64,000 bases of DNA, taken from an uncultured Nostocoides sp. (GTDB lineage Bacteria > Actinomycetota > Actinomycetes > Actinomycetales > Dermatophilaceae). The notes under the pieces are model-generated. The model was not told the DNA's origin and ran no database searches. It saw nothing but the letters and a program-made list of their open reading frames with translations. This document shows, in pieces, positions 53,578-62,193 of the stretch (position 1 is the stretch's first letter; every line of letters begins with the position of its first letter). The stretch covers positions 62,001 through 126,000 of the forward strand of contig CALMQX010000034.1 in NCBI GenBank assembly GCA_937873315.1, in the 5' to 3' direction. A program made the position numbers and the translations under genes.

Positions 53578-55152
53578 TTAGTGGGCGGAGGCGGCTCCGC
53601 CGGCCGACTTCGGCAGGGCGAGCGTCGCGAGCAATCCGATCAGGAGCGCCAATGCGGCCAGTCCGGTGGTCAATTGGCTGGCGTGAATCATTGCCTCGCT
53701 GGCGGCGCGGGCGGCCGCTTCGGCGCCGGGTTGCGCTTGCAAGCCAGCTATCGCAATACCTGCCGAATCCTTCACGGCGGCGGTGAGCTGCTCCGCAGCC
53801 GCCCCGGGCATTCCGATGGTGTTGAGCCGTTCCCGGGTTTGCGCAGCGAGATCGGCCACCAGCACACCGCCGAGCAGGGCGACCCCGAGTGCCGAGCCGA
53901 GTTGACGAAGGGCGCTCTGCAGTCCGCTGGCCTGGCCGCTCTCATTGACCGGCACATCGGCCAGAAGCAGCGAGGTGAGTTGGGCGGTCGCCATCCCCAC
54001 CCCCACGCCATAGGTGAAGAGCCACACGGCGATCAGCCAGGTCGGCACGGTCAGGCTCAACGTGAGGGCCAGCCCGCCGACGGCCACTGCCTCCAGGGCC
54101 AGCCCGACCCGGACGATGGTGCGCTGGCTGATCCGCTTGGAGAGCTGCGGGAGCGTCCCGGAGATCAGGAAGGTGCCAACCGCGAGGACCAGGATCACCC
54201 ATCCTGTCTCGAGGGAGTTGAAGCCCAAAGTGCCTTGCAGCAGTAGCGGCAGGGTGAACAGGAGGCCGAACTCCCCGAAGGCCACGATGAGGGCCGCAGT
54301 GATGCCGGAACGGAAACTGCGCAACCGGAAGAGATCGAGGTCGACCAGCACCGGCCGCCCAGCTCGAGAACGGCGCAGCTCTAGCATGACGAAGGACACC
54401 AAGGCGAGCGCACCGAGCACGCCTACGATCGGGACCGGAGAGAGGGCGCCATCGGCGCTGCGCCACCAGCCGAACCACGACCCCTCGATCAGCGCGAAGA
54501 CGATGCCGCCCATGCCGAGAGCGCTCAAGATGACGCCCGGCACATCGGTCCCGACCACCACGCTGGTGTCCTTCGTTTCCGGTACCACCCGCACGATGCC
54601 GATCATGACGAGCAGTCCAACCGGAATATTGAGCCAGAAGGCCCAGCGCCAGGACACGTCCGTCGCGAGCCAGCCGCCGACCAAGGGCCCGATCGCCGCC
54701 ATGCCACCGATCGCGCTCCCCCACACGGCGAAGGCGATCGTCCGAGATCGCCCGGTGAACACCGCGTTGAGCGTGGAGAGGGTGGACGGAACGATCATCC
54801 CGGCGCCGAGCCCTTGGACGAATCGTGCCCCGATCAGCATGGCGGCACTGGTGGCCAAGCCAGCGACCACCGAGCTGGCCAAAAAGACGAGCATGCCGAG
54901 CAGGAATACCCGCCTGCGTCCATAGAGGTCACCGAGCCGGCCCACGGTCACCAAAAGGGCTGCGAAAACCAAGGCGTAGGCCGCGTTGAGCCACTGCGCA
55001 TCGCTGCCCGTCAGTCCCAGGTCCTTCATCACCACCGGCAGCGCCACATTGACGATGGTCGCGTCCATGATGACGATGCTCACCCCGAAGCCCAGGGAGA
55101 GCAGGATGGCCCAGCGCGTCGGGGTCATCTGGTCACTTTTATCGACAGCCAT
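53578..55152 (-). CDS. MFS multidrug exporter (DHA2, 14-helix type)
   Basis: 524 residues with about 14 membrane helices. IVIMDATIVNVALPVVMKDLG opens helix 1, GRLGDLYGRRRVFLLGM is the MFS motif A, and GARFVQGLGAGMIVPSTLS and AIGPLVGGWLATDVSWRWAFWLNIPVG (motif C and beyond) follow. Probably a proton-driven drug exporter. Its start codon lies in a TetR-type operator shared with the divergent regulator. Confidence 0.9.
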   Translation of the reverse strand: MAVDKSDQMTPTRWAILLSLGFGVSIVIMDATIVNVALPVVMKDLGLTGSDAQWLNAAYALVFAALLVTVGRLGDLYGRRRVFLLGMLVFLASSVVAGLATSAAMLIGARFVQGLGAGMIVPSTLSTLNAVFTGRSRTIAFAVWGSAIGGMAAIGPLVGGWLATDVSWRWAFWLNIPVGLLVMIGIVRVVPETKDTSVVVGTDVPGVILSALGMGGIVFALIEGSWFGWWRSADGALSPVPIVGVLGALALVSFVMLELRRSRAGRPVLVDLDLFRLRSFRSGITAALIVAFGEFGLLFTLPLLLQGTLGFNSLETGWVILVLAVGTFLISGTLPQLSKRISQRTIVRVGLALEAVAVGGLALTLSLTVPTWLIAVWLFTYGVGVGMATAQLTSLLLADVPVNESGQASGLQSALRQLGSALGVALLGGVLVADLAAQTRERLNTIGMPGAAAEQLTAAVKDSAGIAIAGLQAQPGAEAAARAASEAMIHASQLTTGLAALALLIGLLATLALPKSAGGAASAH

Positions 55153-55159
55153 GTCGATA
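55140..55159. promoter_or_regulatory. Operator palindrome between MFS and TetR genes
   Basis: TATCGACA-GCCA-TGTCGATA is a perfect 8-4-8 inverted repeat. It overlaps the MFS start codon (55152-55150) and lies about 65 bp upstream of the TetR start, so repressor binding should block exporter expression. Confidence 0.65.
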
Positions 55160-55224
55160 TGTTATCCACAGTAGTGTCGAGAAGCGAGCCCCGGGGGTTC
55201 GTCAAAGCATGGGAGGATGCTTCG

Positions 55225-55794
55225 GTGCCGAAGATCGAGGCCCCCACTGTCGCCGAGCACCACGCCATGCGTCGCGCGGCCATCCTCGATGCGGCCACGC
55301 AATTGCTCAGCCGCGAAGGCGTACAGGCCGTGACCCCGGCGGCAGTTGCCTCATCGGCCGGCCTAGCCCGAAGCAGCGTCTACCAGTACTACCCCTCAAC
55401 CGGCGCGCTGATCGCAGCTGGCGTCGAAGAGACCTTTCGCCGACTTGACGAAGCTCTCGATGCGGCCATGAGCAGTGCGACAACCCCCCAGGAGCGGGTC
55501 TCCGCCTACGTTGACGTGAGCTTGGCGGCAGCGGTCGAGGGCCATCAACCGATGTCGGCCTATCTGGGTCTTGAGATGCCCGAGCACTGCCGGGCCAGCG
55601 TGGTGGAGCTGCACGTCGCCATCGTGACTCCCCTGGTCAATGCCCTCACCGAGTCCCAGGTCGCCGATGCTCGCGGTGTCGCGGAGTTGGTGAACGGCGT
55701 GGTCTCCGCCGGGGCCGCTCAGGTACGGCGGGGCGAGCCCGTGGAGGCCGTGCGAGCACGCGTCCTCGGCTTCGTTCGCGCTGCTCTGGCCTAG
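55225..55794 (+). CDS. TetR/AcrR-family regulator of the adjacent exporter
   Basis: 189 residues. HHAMRRAAILDAATQLLSREGVQAVTPAAVASSAGLARSSVYQYYPSTGALIAAGVEETF is the DNA-binding domain; the rest is a small helical ligand domain. GTG 55225 is chosen because GGGAGG lies about 8 bases upstream; in-frame ATGs further upstream fall near the operator. Divergent from the MFS gene it probably represses. Confidence 0.83.
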   Translation: MPKIEAPTVAEHHAMRRAAILDAATQLLSREGVQAVTPAAVASSAGLARSSVYQYYPSTGALIAAGVEETFRRLDEALDAAMSSATTPQERVSAYVDVSLAAAVEGHQPMSAYLGLEMPEHCRASVVELHVAIVTPLVNALTESQVADARGVAELVNGVVSAGAAQVRRGEPVEAVRARVLGFVRAALA

Positions 55795-55830
55795 CCGACC
55801 CCCTCCTCGCGGGCCGAATGCCGAACCGGC

Positions 55831-56370
55831 TCAGTCCTCACGGACGGGACTTCCGTTGTGGCAGCGCAGGTGGATTTCTTCTTCCTGCTCGCCCAGGCTG
55901 AATTTCACCTCGATCGAGCCGGACTCCACCTCGCGGCTCAAGGACCACCCGTCGTATGGAGTCACGGCATCCACGCTGAGCGAAGAGCCGTTGCAGGTGA
56001 CCCGGACCGTGCCACCGCGGCTGACAAAGACCTTGCTGTCGCCTTCTGGGGCAGGGGCAGATGTGGTCGGGGCGGATCGGGTCGGAGGGGAAGACGCCGG
56101 TGGTGGGGACACGGCAGGAGGGGTACGTGTCGACGGCGTCGTCGGTGCCGCCGTCGCCGAATCGGCAGTTGGGCTCGGCGAGGCTGAAGGGGTCGCTGAG
56201 GCGGGCGCCGATGACAGCGTGGGCAATGCCGACGGTGTGGGGCCGGCAACAGCTCGGGGCCCTTTGCCGTCGACCTGCACGACACGGTCCACGACGGCCC
56301 ACGCGGTGAGCGAGATGGCGGCGACGGACAGCAGCCACAGGAGGACCGCGCCGGCGGCTTGACGTCTCAT
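55831..56370 (-). CDS. Membrane-anchored protein with Pro/Ser/Thr-rich linker, function unknown
   Basis: 179 residues. One N-terminal helix (GAVLLWLLSVAAISLTAWAVV, about 7-27) anchors it; residues ~40-115 are low-complexity Ser/Pro/Thr/Ala; the last ~65 residues form a small beta-rich domain (KVFVSRGGTVRVTCNGSSLSVDAVTPYDGW, then SIEVKFSLGEQEEEIHLRCHNG) with two Cys that may pair. It is divergent from the OmpR-type regulator, with the two starts 53 bp apart, so it may be a target or accessory sensor of that system. Confidence 0.65.
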   Translation of the reverse strand: MRRQAAGAVLLWLLSVAAISLTAWAVVDRVVQVDGKGPRAVAGPTPSALPTLSSAPASATPSASPSPTADSATAAPTTPSTRTPPAVSPPPASSPPTRSAPTTSAPAPEGDSKVFVSRGGTVRVTCNGSSLSVDAVTPYDGWSLSREVESGSIEVKFSLGEQEEEIHLRCHNGSPVRED

Positions 56371-56423
56371 CGTTTGTCCCTTCGCGGCCGCCGCAGACGC
56401 AATCTCGCGTAGCGTCTCCCACT

Positions 56424-57125
56424 GTGGCACATGTCCTGGTGATCGAAGACGACGCCGACATCCGCACTTTGCTGGTCACATCGCTGGCAGACCGCGGCTT
56501 CGCGGCGTCGAGCGCAGCCACGGGCATGACTGGGCTGAACCAAGCACTCGAGCGCAGCCCCGACATCGTCTTGCTGGATCTGGGCCTGCCGGATGTGGAT
56601 GGGCTTCGCGTTCTCAGCATGCTGCGCGCGGTGTCGAGCGTGCCGGTCATCATCGTCACCGCGCAGGACGATGACCGCCGCGTGGTTCAGGGCCTGGAGG
56701 CCGGCGCCGATGACTACGTCGTCAAACCCTTCACCGTCGACCAACTCGCCGCCCGGATCAATGCAGTGCTTCGCAGAGGGGCGGCGGCAGCGACCACCAA
56801 TCCGGTGCTGGTCGTGGGCGAGCTGAGGATCCACCTGGCCGAGCGCACCGTGGAATTTGCCGGCGAGCCCCTGGAACTTAGTCGCCTGGAATTTGATCTG
56901 CTCGCCTACCTCGCCGAACGATCGGGCGAGGTCGTGAGCAAGCGTGAGTTGCTGACCGAGGTGTGGAAACAGGCCTACGGCGGCGGCGAGCATTCGGTCG
57001 ATGTTCATGTCTCCTGGCTGCGGCGCAAACTGGGCGAAACCGCGGCCGCACCGGTCTATATCCACTCCATACGTCACGTCGGGGTCCGCCTCGCCGCACC
57101 AGAGATCACCCCGGCAGAGCGCTGA
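56424..57125 (+). CDS. OmpR/PhoB-type response regulator
   Basis: 233 residues. Receiver: HVLVIEDDADIRTLL, Asp52 in DIVLLDLGLPDVDG, Thr in VIIVTAQDD, Lys in DDYVVKPFTVDQLAARI. Winged-helix effector: LELSRLEFDLLAYLAERSGEVVSKRELLTEVWKQ, HSVDVHVSWLRRKLGE and IHSIRHVGVRL. The GTG start follows TAGCGT (56409-56414). Its stop shares a base with the kinase start (TGATG). Confidence 0.93.
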   Translation: MAHVLVIEDDADIRTLLVTSLADRGFAASSAATGMTGLNQALERSPDIVLLDLGLPDVDGLRVLSMLRAVSSVPVIIVTAQDDDRRVVQGLEAGADDYVVKPFTVDQLAARINAVLRRGAAAATTNPVLVVGELRIHLAERTVEFAGEPLELSRLEFDLLAYLAERSGEVVSKRELLTEVWKQAYGGGEHSVDVHVSWLRRKLGETAAAPVYIHSIRHVGVRLAAPEITPAER

Positions 57126-58417
57126 TGCGCCGCCGCATCACCTGGCTGGTCGCCGCGACGAGCTCGGCTCTGGTGGTGGCTTTTGTCATCCCCTTGTGTC
57201 TGCTCTTGGTCGTGATTGCCGAGGACCGAGCCGCTGCCAAAGCCCGCGACCAGGCACAAAACGTGGCCGCGCTGATCGGTACGGTCACCGATCAGCGGAC
57301 CTTGGCCCAAGCGGTAACCACCATTGGTGCCACCGGCGCCACCGTCGTCGTCGTGACCGCCTCCGGCCAGCATTTGGGCAGCGCCGAGCCACTGGCGGCC
57401 GATTCGCAAGCGGCCGTCGACCGCGCCCGCACGAGCCTGCAGGCCGTGACCGTGCACCAGGACCATGGCATTGACGCCGTCGTCCCGGTCGCTCGCGCGG
57501 GTGGGGTCGACGTGGTGCTGGCCACCGTGCCCGAGAATGAGGTTCGATCTGGTGTCGTGCCAGGGTGGTTGGCGCTCGGGACCTTGGGCGCGGTGCTGGT
57601 GGGGGCGACGGTCCTCATGGCCCGCGAGCTCGGTCGGCGTGTGAGCACCCCGGTGACTGAACTCGGTACGGTCGCGCACCGGCTGTACGAGGGCGACCTC
57701 TCGGCCAGAGCGCGGCCCAGCGGGCCCGAGGAGACCGCCGAGGTCGGGCGCACCTTGAACAGACTGGCGGATCGGATCAGCGAGCTGCTCGTAGCCGAGC
57801 GAGAGCGGGTCGCTGACCTCGGTCATCGATTGCGCACCCCGGTCACGGCCCTGCGGCTCGCGACCGACCGATTGGATGATCGAGAAGCTGCCGAACGACT
57901 GGACCGGCTCATCGACGAGTTGCATCACCACGTCGACAGCGTTGTACGCGACGCCCGGCGGGGACTGCGTGAGGACCTGCCGCTGCCCGTGGACGTGGGC
58001 GAGATCGTCGCGGAGCGAGCAGCCTTTTGGGGTGTCCTTGCCGAGGACCTCGGCCGCGAGTTGGTGGCCTCGGTTCCGCAGGTCGACGGCGGCTTGCGAG
58101 TCGCGATCGCGCGGGCCGACGTCATCGAGTGCATCGACAGCTTGATCGACAACTGCCTCACACACACCCCTGACGGAGCCCCGATCGCGCTGGCCGCGGG
58201 AGTGGATGGCTCGCAGGCCTGGTTCGAGGTTGCCGATGGTGGGCCGGGCTTGGCCAGCGAAGGCTACCGAGGACGCGGTGAGAGCGCCGTGGGATCGACG
58301 GGGCTGGGGCTGGACATTGTCGACCGCATCGCGACCTCCGCCGGCGGCCAGGTGGGATTCACGCGCAGCCACCTGGGTGGCCTGAGCGTGCGGGTATCCC
58401 TCCCCCGAGCCGAATAG
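57125..58417 (+). CDS. Sensor histidine kinase paired with the OmpR-type regulator
   Basis: 430 residues. Helices at about 7-33 and 150-172 enclose a roughly 115-residue extracytoplasmic domain. A HAMP segment (RRVSTPVTELGTVAHRLYEGDL) leads to HisKA with ADLGHRLRTPVTALRL (phosphoryl His in GHRLRTP) and HATPase with LIDNCLTHTPDG, VADGGPGL and STGLGLDIVDRIATSAGG. It probably senses an envelope or metal/redox signal, judging only from the neighbouring genes. Confidence 0.92.
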   Translation: MRRRITWLVAATSSALVVAFVIPLCLLLVVIAEDRAAAKARDQAQNVAALIGTVTDQRTLAQAVTTIGATGATVVVVTASGQHLGSAEPLAADSQAAVDRARTSLQAVTVHQDHGIDAVVPVARAGGVDVVLATVPENEVRSGVVPGWLALGTLGAVLVGATVLMARELGRRVSTPVTELGTVAHRLYEGDLSARARPSGPEETAEVGRTLNRLADRISELLVAERERVADLGHRLRTPVTALRLATDRLDDREAAERLDRLIDELHHHVDSVVRDARRGLREDLPLPVDVGEIVAERAAFWGVLAEDLGRELVASVPQVDGGLRVAIARADVIECIDSLIDNCLTHTPDGAPIALAAGVDGSQAWFEVADGGPGLASEGYRGRGESAVGSTGLGLDIVDRIATSAGGQVGFTRSHLGGLSVRVSLPRAE

Positions 58418-58424
58418 CCGCGGC

Positions 58425-58850
58425 TCAGTCGTCGTCGCCTCCGTCGTGGCCGTCCTCGCCACCGTCGTGCTCCTCGTGCTCATCTGCATCCTCGTGCTCA
58501 TCGTGGTCCTCGGGCTCCTGAACATTGGGAGCGGCAGGCACTGTGGCACGTGACCTGGGCGCCGGCGCAGTCACCGGCTTCACGGCGGCCGGTGGGGCTT
58601 GAACCTCTTGGACCACCCGAATGGTCGGCCCCGGAACCGTGGTGACACAGACCCCGCCGCGCAGCACTGCGGGCAACACGCAGGGGTCGAGTATTACCTT
58701 GGTCGGCGCCGGGACCGGGGTCGGCGCGGCCTCGGCGGCCATGGGCTGGACGACTTGCGGTGAGGACGCGGCATAGATCGCTATGGACGTCACGAGGCCC
58801 AGGGTTCCGCCGACAACGACTGGCTTGATGAGGGACATGGCATTGATCAT
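58425..58850 (-). CDS. Anchored protein with acidic His/Asp/Glu tail, function unknown
   Basis: 141 residues from ATG 58850 (ATG 58838 is also possible). An N-terminal helix (KPVVVGGTLGLVTSIAIYAASS) is followed by a Pro/Ala-rich middle with two Cys (DPCVLPAVLRGGVCVTT) and a tail of about 30 residues made almost only of Asp, Glu, His and Gly (EPEDHDEHEDADEHEEHDGG and on). Such tails bind divalent metals, which is inference. It converges with the kinase gene and is divergent from the redox operon. Confidence 0.6.
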   Translation of the reverse strand: MINAMSLIKPVVVGGTLGLVTSIAIYAASSPQVVQPMAAEAAPTPVPAPTKVILDPCVLPAVLRGGVCVTTVPGPTIRVVQEVQAPPAAVKPVTAPAPRSRATVPAAPNVQEPEDHDEHEDADEHEEHDGGEDGHDGGDDD

Positions 58851-58907
58851 GCAATGCCATGAGTCAACCTCGTCTCGGGTGATTCTCAAGGCGACGTCAA
58901 TGCCATG
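58836..58907. promoter_or_regulatory. Three copies of CAATGCCATG in a divergent promoter region
   Basis: CATGGCATTG (58836-58845) and CAATGCCATG (58852-58861) form a perfect 10-bp inverted repeat over the start of the acidic-tail gene; a third copy CAATGCCATG lies at 58898-58907. A further palindrome CCGGAC-CTT-GTCCGG is at 58943-58957. They are candidate regulator sites for both directions. Confidence 0.5.
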
Positions 58908-58977
58908 GCCGCGGAGTTGAGGTCACCTTGAGGAAGGACTGACCGGACCTTGTCCGGCGTCTTGCAACCCTGGAGTC

Positions 58978-59412
58978 ATGACCTCATTGCTAACTCCGCG
59001 AGTCCGAGATCGATCTCGTGGCGCCTTGCGCATCGTCTCCGGCGCCCTTGCTTTTGCGGCTGCTGCCGCAACCGGCGCGGTCACGGCGCTCGCAGCCCAG
59101 GAGAGCGCCCTGGACAACCAGGCCAAAGCCGAGCAACGGGCGGCCGAGAATGCGAAACGGCAAGCTGAACTGGCCCGGTGGGCTGCGGCACACCCCCAGA
59201 TCGTGCACCAGGCCCGGCCCACGCGAACCGTGGTGGGTCCCGCGGTCATCGCCACTGTGACCGCATCGGGTGCCGGCCGGGTGGGGGGCGCGCCCGCGAC
59301 CAACGTGCAGGCGCCGCGAGCAACCTCCGGTTCCGGCAAGCCCGCACCCGCGCCCGCACCGGCGCCCGCGCCGGCACCGCCGCCACCACCCGCGCCGACC
59401 ACGGGATCATGA
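58978..59412 (+). CDS. Anchored coiled-coil and Pro/Ala-repeat protein, function unknown
   Basis: 144 residues. A helix at about 17-40 (ALRIVSGALAFAAAAATGAV) anchors the chain; residues 41-70 (QESALDNQAKAEQRAAENAKRQAELARW) are a charged helix or coiled coil; the tail ends in alternating Pro-Ala (KPAPAPAPAPAPAPPPPPAP). It has no flavinylation motif or cofactor-binding cysteines. The stop overlaps the apbE start by 4 bp, so it is part of the redox operon. Confidence 0.6.
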   Translation: MTSLLTPRVRDRSRGALRIVSGALAFAAAAATGAVTALAAQESALDNQAKAEQRAAENAKRQAELARWAAAHPQIVHQARPTRTVVGPAVIATVTASGAGRVGGAPATNVQAPRATSGSGKPAPAPAPAPAPAPPPPPAPTTGS

Positions 59413-60320
59413 GCCGCGAGGCCCTCACCTGGCAGGCCCTGGGGACCTACGTCCACCTCGCCGGTGATCATCGACTGCTGCCGTCGGCGGCCAAGCAGAC
59501 GGCCGCGGTCCTGGCTGAGGTCGATCTCGCCTGCAGTCGATTCCGTGCGGACAGCGAACTATCCCTCGCCAATGCCGCCGCAGGGACCGAGGTATCCGTG
59601 TCACCGCTCTTGGCCGGGGCCTTGCAGGTGGCCCTGGAGGCTGCTCGGATCACCGACGGCCTGCTCGACCCGACCATCGGATCACAGGTCGTCGCGGCGG
59701 GCTACGACCGCACCTTCGCCCTGGTACCAAGCGATGCTCCCGATCCAGTCCGTCTTCCACAGCGCCACGTCAGCTGGCGTGAGGTCTCGCTCAGCGGCGC
59801 ACTGCTGCAGGCACCCCAGGGAACGCAGCTCGACGTCGGCGCCACGGGCAAGGCGTATGCCGCTGACCTCGTCGCGGCCGTCCTGGATGAGGAGTTCGAT
59901 GAGTCCTTCCTAGTGAGCCTTGGCGGGGACCTGCGCATTTCGCGCCCGAGCACCCAGGCCTACACCGTTGCCATCGGGCATCGGATCGGTGAGCCGGCGC
60001 TGCGAAGCATCCAGGTACACGGTGGCGCTATCGCTACCTCGAGCCGCAGTGCTCGATCCTGGACCCGAGGCGGCCGAACCTGGCATCACATCATTGACCC
60101 GCGGACCGGACGCTCGGCCGACGGACCATGGCAAACCGTCACGGCTTATGGCCACACGGCCGTCGCGGCGAATACGGCGTCGACGACCGCGCTCATCCTG
60201 GGCGACGCGGCATACGACTGGCTGGTCGATCGCGATGTGGCCGCGTGCCTCATCGACGACAAGAACGATTCGACAACAACCCCCTTGTGGGACAACGCTT
60301 TTGGAGGCGAGGGCCTGTGA
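59409..60320 (+). CDS. apbE: ApbE, FAD:protein FMN transferase
   Basis: 303 residues. ApbE enzymes attach FMN covalently to Ser/Thr of extracytoplasmic electron-transfer proteins. CSRFRADSELSLANAAAG, GLLDPTIGSQVVAAGYDR, LDVGATGKAYAADLVAAVL, SLGGDLRISR, ATSSRSARSW, WHHIIDPRTGRSADG and AANTASTTALILG follow the family order. No export signal is obvious. No protein with an FMN-acceptor motif is encoded nearby, so its target lies elsewhere or is unusual. Confidence 0.9.
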   Translation: MSREALTWQALGTYVHLAGDHRLLPSAAKQTAAVLAEVDLACSRFRADSELSLANAAAGTEVSVSPLLAGALQVALEAARITDGLLDPTIGSQVVAAGYDRTFALVPSDAPDPVRLPQRHVSWREVSLSGALLQAPQGTQLDVGATGKAYAADLVAAVLDEEFDESFLVSLGGDLRISRPSTQAYTVAIGHRIGEPALRSIQVHGGAIATSSRSARSWTRGGRTWHHIIDPRTGRSADGPWQTVTAYGHTAVAANTASTTALILGDAAYDWLVDRDVAACLIDDKNDSTTTPLWDNAFGGEGL

Positions 60321-60880
60321 GCAGCCCCTTCATGTGGTACCTGAACCGGGGCACCGGAGTCACCGTGATGGTGCTCCTCTCGCTCACCACTGTTCTGGGC
60401 ATTCTCGCCACGGGTCGCCGATTCACTCCGTTGTGGCCGCGTTTCGTCACCCAAGGGTTCCACCGGGTCTTGGCGGGAGTCAGCCTGGCGCTGTTGGGAG
60501 TCCACGTGGTGTCGGCGGTCGTGGATGAGTACGTCGATATCCGCTGGTGGCAGGCGTTAGCGCCGGTCGGGGCGACCTACAAGCCGGTGTGGTTGGGAAC
60601 GGGCACGCTGGCCCTGGACTTCCTGGCGATCCTGACGGTCACGTCGGTCCTGCGCGATCGGTTGCCACACCGGGTGTGGTTCGTCACGCACCTGCTGTCG
60701 TATGCCGCCTGGCTCGCTGCCATAGTGCACGGGCTCGGGATCGGGACCGACGCCAACCGCGGGTGGATGACCACAACGACGTGGGCATGCTGCGTCGCAG
60801 TCGCCCTGGCCACGGTCATCCGCCTCGGAGCGGGGATGCGCTCGCGGCGGAGCGAGCGAACTGCGCAGGCCATCGCATGA
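60317..60880 (+). CDS. Ferric-reductase-like transmembrane protein
   Basis: 187 residues with about five membrane helices. MWYLNRGTGVTVMVLLSLTTVLGIL and FHRVLAGVSLALLGVHVVSAVVDEY, then HRVWFVTHLLSYAAWLAAIVHGLGIGTD, carry His residues on facing helices as in haem-b ferric-reductase/cytochrome b domains. It likely moves electrons across the membrane. The GTG start overlaps apbE by 4 bp. Confidence 0.85.
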   Translation: MSSPFMWYLNRGTGVTVMVLLSLTTVLGILATGRRFTPLWPRFVTQGFHRVLAGVSLALLGVHVVSAVVDEYVDIRWWQALAPVGATYKPVWLGTGTLALDFLAILTVTSVLRDRLPHRVWFVTHLLSYAAWLAAIVHGLGIGTDANRGWMTTTTWACCVAVALATVIRLGAGMRSRRSERTAQAIA

Positions 60881-62193
60881 CCATCCTCGCCAGCAGCAGT
60901 CCCTCAATGATTCAGCCCGCCATGTCGATTCAGCCCGCCATGTCCATTCAGCCTGCCGCATCGATTCAGGTGTATCCCGGCCCACTGGTCCTGCGCGGGG
61001 TAGCCACAACGCCTGACTTGGCGAACCACCTCGCCCAGTGGGGCGCGCAGCCCAAACTCGACCTCACCACCCTTCTGGAGCTCTGCTCCTCGGCTGTGGT
61101 GAAGGGCCGCGGAGGGGCGGGCTTCCCGTTTGCCCGGAAGCTCTCCACGGTCGCCGATCACCGTCGCCGAGGGCAACGCCCGGTCGTCGTGGTCAATGCG
61201 GCGGAGGGAGAGCCGATCTCCGCCAAGGACAGCGCCCTGCTCCTGACCTCCCCGCATCTGGTGCTCGATGGGGCAGCCCTCAGCGCCCACGCCCTGGGCG
61301 CTCGGGAGGTCATCATCGTCACGGCCAGCGATCGGCCGTGGGTGGCTGATGCGGTTGCTGCGGCCATTGGCGAGCGCGAATCTGCGAGAGCGGATCGATC
61401 GCTTCGCTGGTCGCACCGACCCACGGCTGGACGATTCGTTGCCGGAGCATCGCAAGCGGTGCTGGAGCATCTGGCCGGACGGGCCGCCCTGCCGGTCACG
61501 GCCTGGGTGCCTGAGGCCGTGCGCGGAGTACGGGGGCGGCCGACCCTGTTGTCGAACGCCGAGACCTTCGCCCAGGTCGCGGCGCTCGCCCGGATCGGCG
61601 CCGAGGAGTACCGAGCCCTCGGCACCGCGACAAGCCCCGGAACCACCCTGCTCACGGTGGCTCGGCTGGACGAGCCATCCGGCAGCTCACACGAGCCGGC
61701 TGTCCACGAGGTCGGCTATGGCACGCCGCTGGTCGACCTGCTGCCCTGGGACGCCCAGGACGGACCAGTGCTGCTCGGCGGCTTCCACGGGACGTGGGCC
61801 TCCCCTGTACAGATTGCTGGCCTTGCGGTTGACCGGGACGCCTTCGCTGAGCGCTCGCTCGCCCTGGGTGCCGGTGTGCTGGCGCCCGCCGGCCGGGCAT
61901 GCCCGGTTGCCCTCACCGCGAGGATCACGGCATACCTGGCCGATCAATCGGCGCGCCGGTGCGGCCCCTGCCTCAACGGCCTGCCGGCCCTGGCCGAGTC
62001 GATGGCCGCACTTGCCCGGGGCGTAGACACGCGGGCCAGAATCCGTGAGCTGGGTGGGGTGGTGGTGCGCCGAGGCGCCTGTGCGCACCCTGATGGATCC
62101 GCGCGTCTGGTCAGCTCGCTGCTCGACCACCTCCCCGACGCCGTGGGCGATCACCTATCGCGGTCGTGCACGTGCACAGGAGGGGCTCGATGA
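60877..62193 (+). CDS. NuoF-like (FMN/SLBB/Fe-S) oxidoreductase
   Basis: 438 residues resembling the complex I 51-kDa subunit. KGRGGAGFPFARKLS and VVNAAEGEPISAKD match the FMN loop, RGRPTLLSNAETFAQVA the next block, an SLBB region follows, and RRCGPCLNGLPALAESM the Fe-S helix. Changes from NuoF: the NADH-site GEET is replaced by GASQ, DEGEP is AEGEP, and the first cluster Cys is Ala, though C-terminal CTC residues exist. So NADH oxidation is doubtful; ferredoxin is the likelier partner. It starts in a 4-bp overlap with the upstream gene. Confidence 0.8.
   Translation: MTILASSSPSMIQPAMSIQPAMSIQPAASIQVYPGPLVLRGVATTPDLANHLAQWGAQPKLDLTTLLELCSSAVVKGRGGAGFPFARKLSTVADHRRRGQRPVVVVNAAEGEPISAKDSALLLTSPHLVLDGAALSAHALGAREVIIVTASDRPWVADAVAAAIGERESARADRSLRWSHRPTAGRFVAGASQAVLEHLAGRAALPVTAWVPEAVRGVRGRPTLLSNAETFAQVAALARIGAEEYRALGTATSPGTTLLTVARLDEPSGSSHEPAVHEVGYGTPLVDLLPWDAQDGPVLLGGFHGTWASPVQIAGLAVDRDAFAERSLALGAGVLAPAGRACPVALTARITAYLADQSARRCGPCLNGLPALAESMAALARGVDTRARIRELGGVVVRRGACAHPDGSARLVSSLLDHLPDAVGDHLSRSCTCTGGAR
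60910..60963 (+). repeat. 18-bp in-frame tandem repeat at the NuoF-like N-terminus
   Basis: Three units of about ATTCAGCCCGCCATGTCG, plus a partial fourth, encode IQPAMS repeated near residues 12-30. Two of the units contain in-frame ATG codons, so the start or N-terminal length could vary by repeat slippage. Confidence 0.75.

Noticed and set aside
60910..60963. Tandem repeat considered as a CRISPR-like array
   Set aside because: Units are 18 bp with no spacers and lie in frame inside a coding region; no cas genes in the window.
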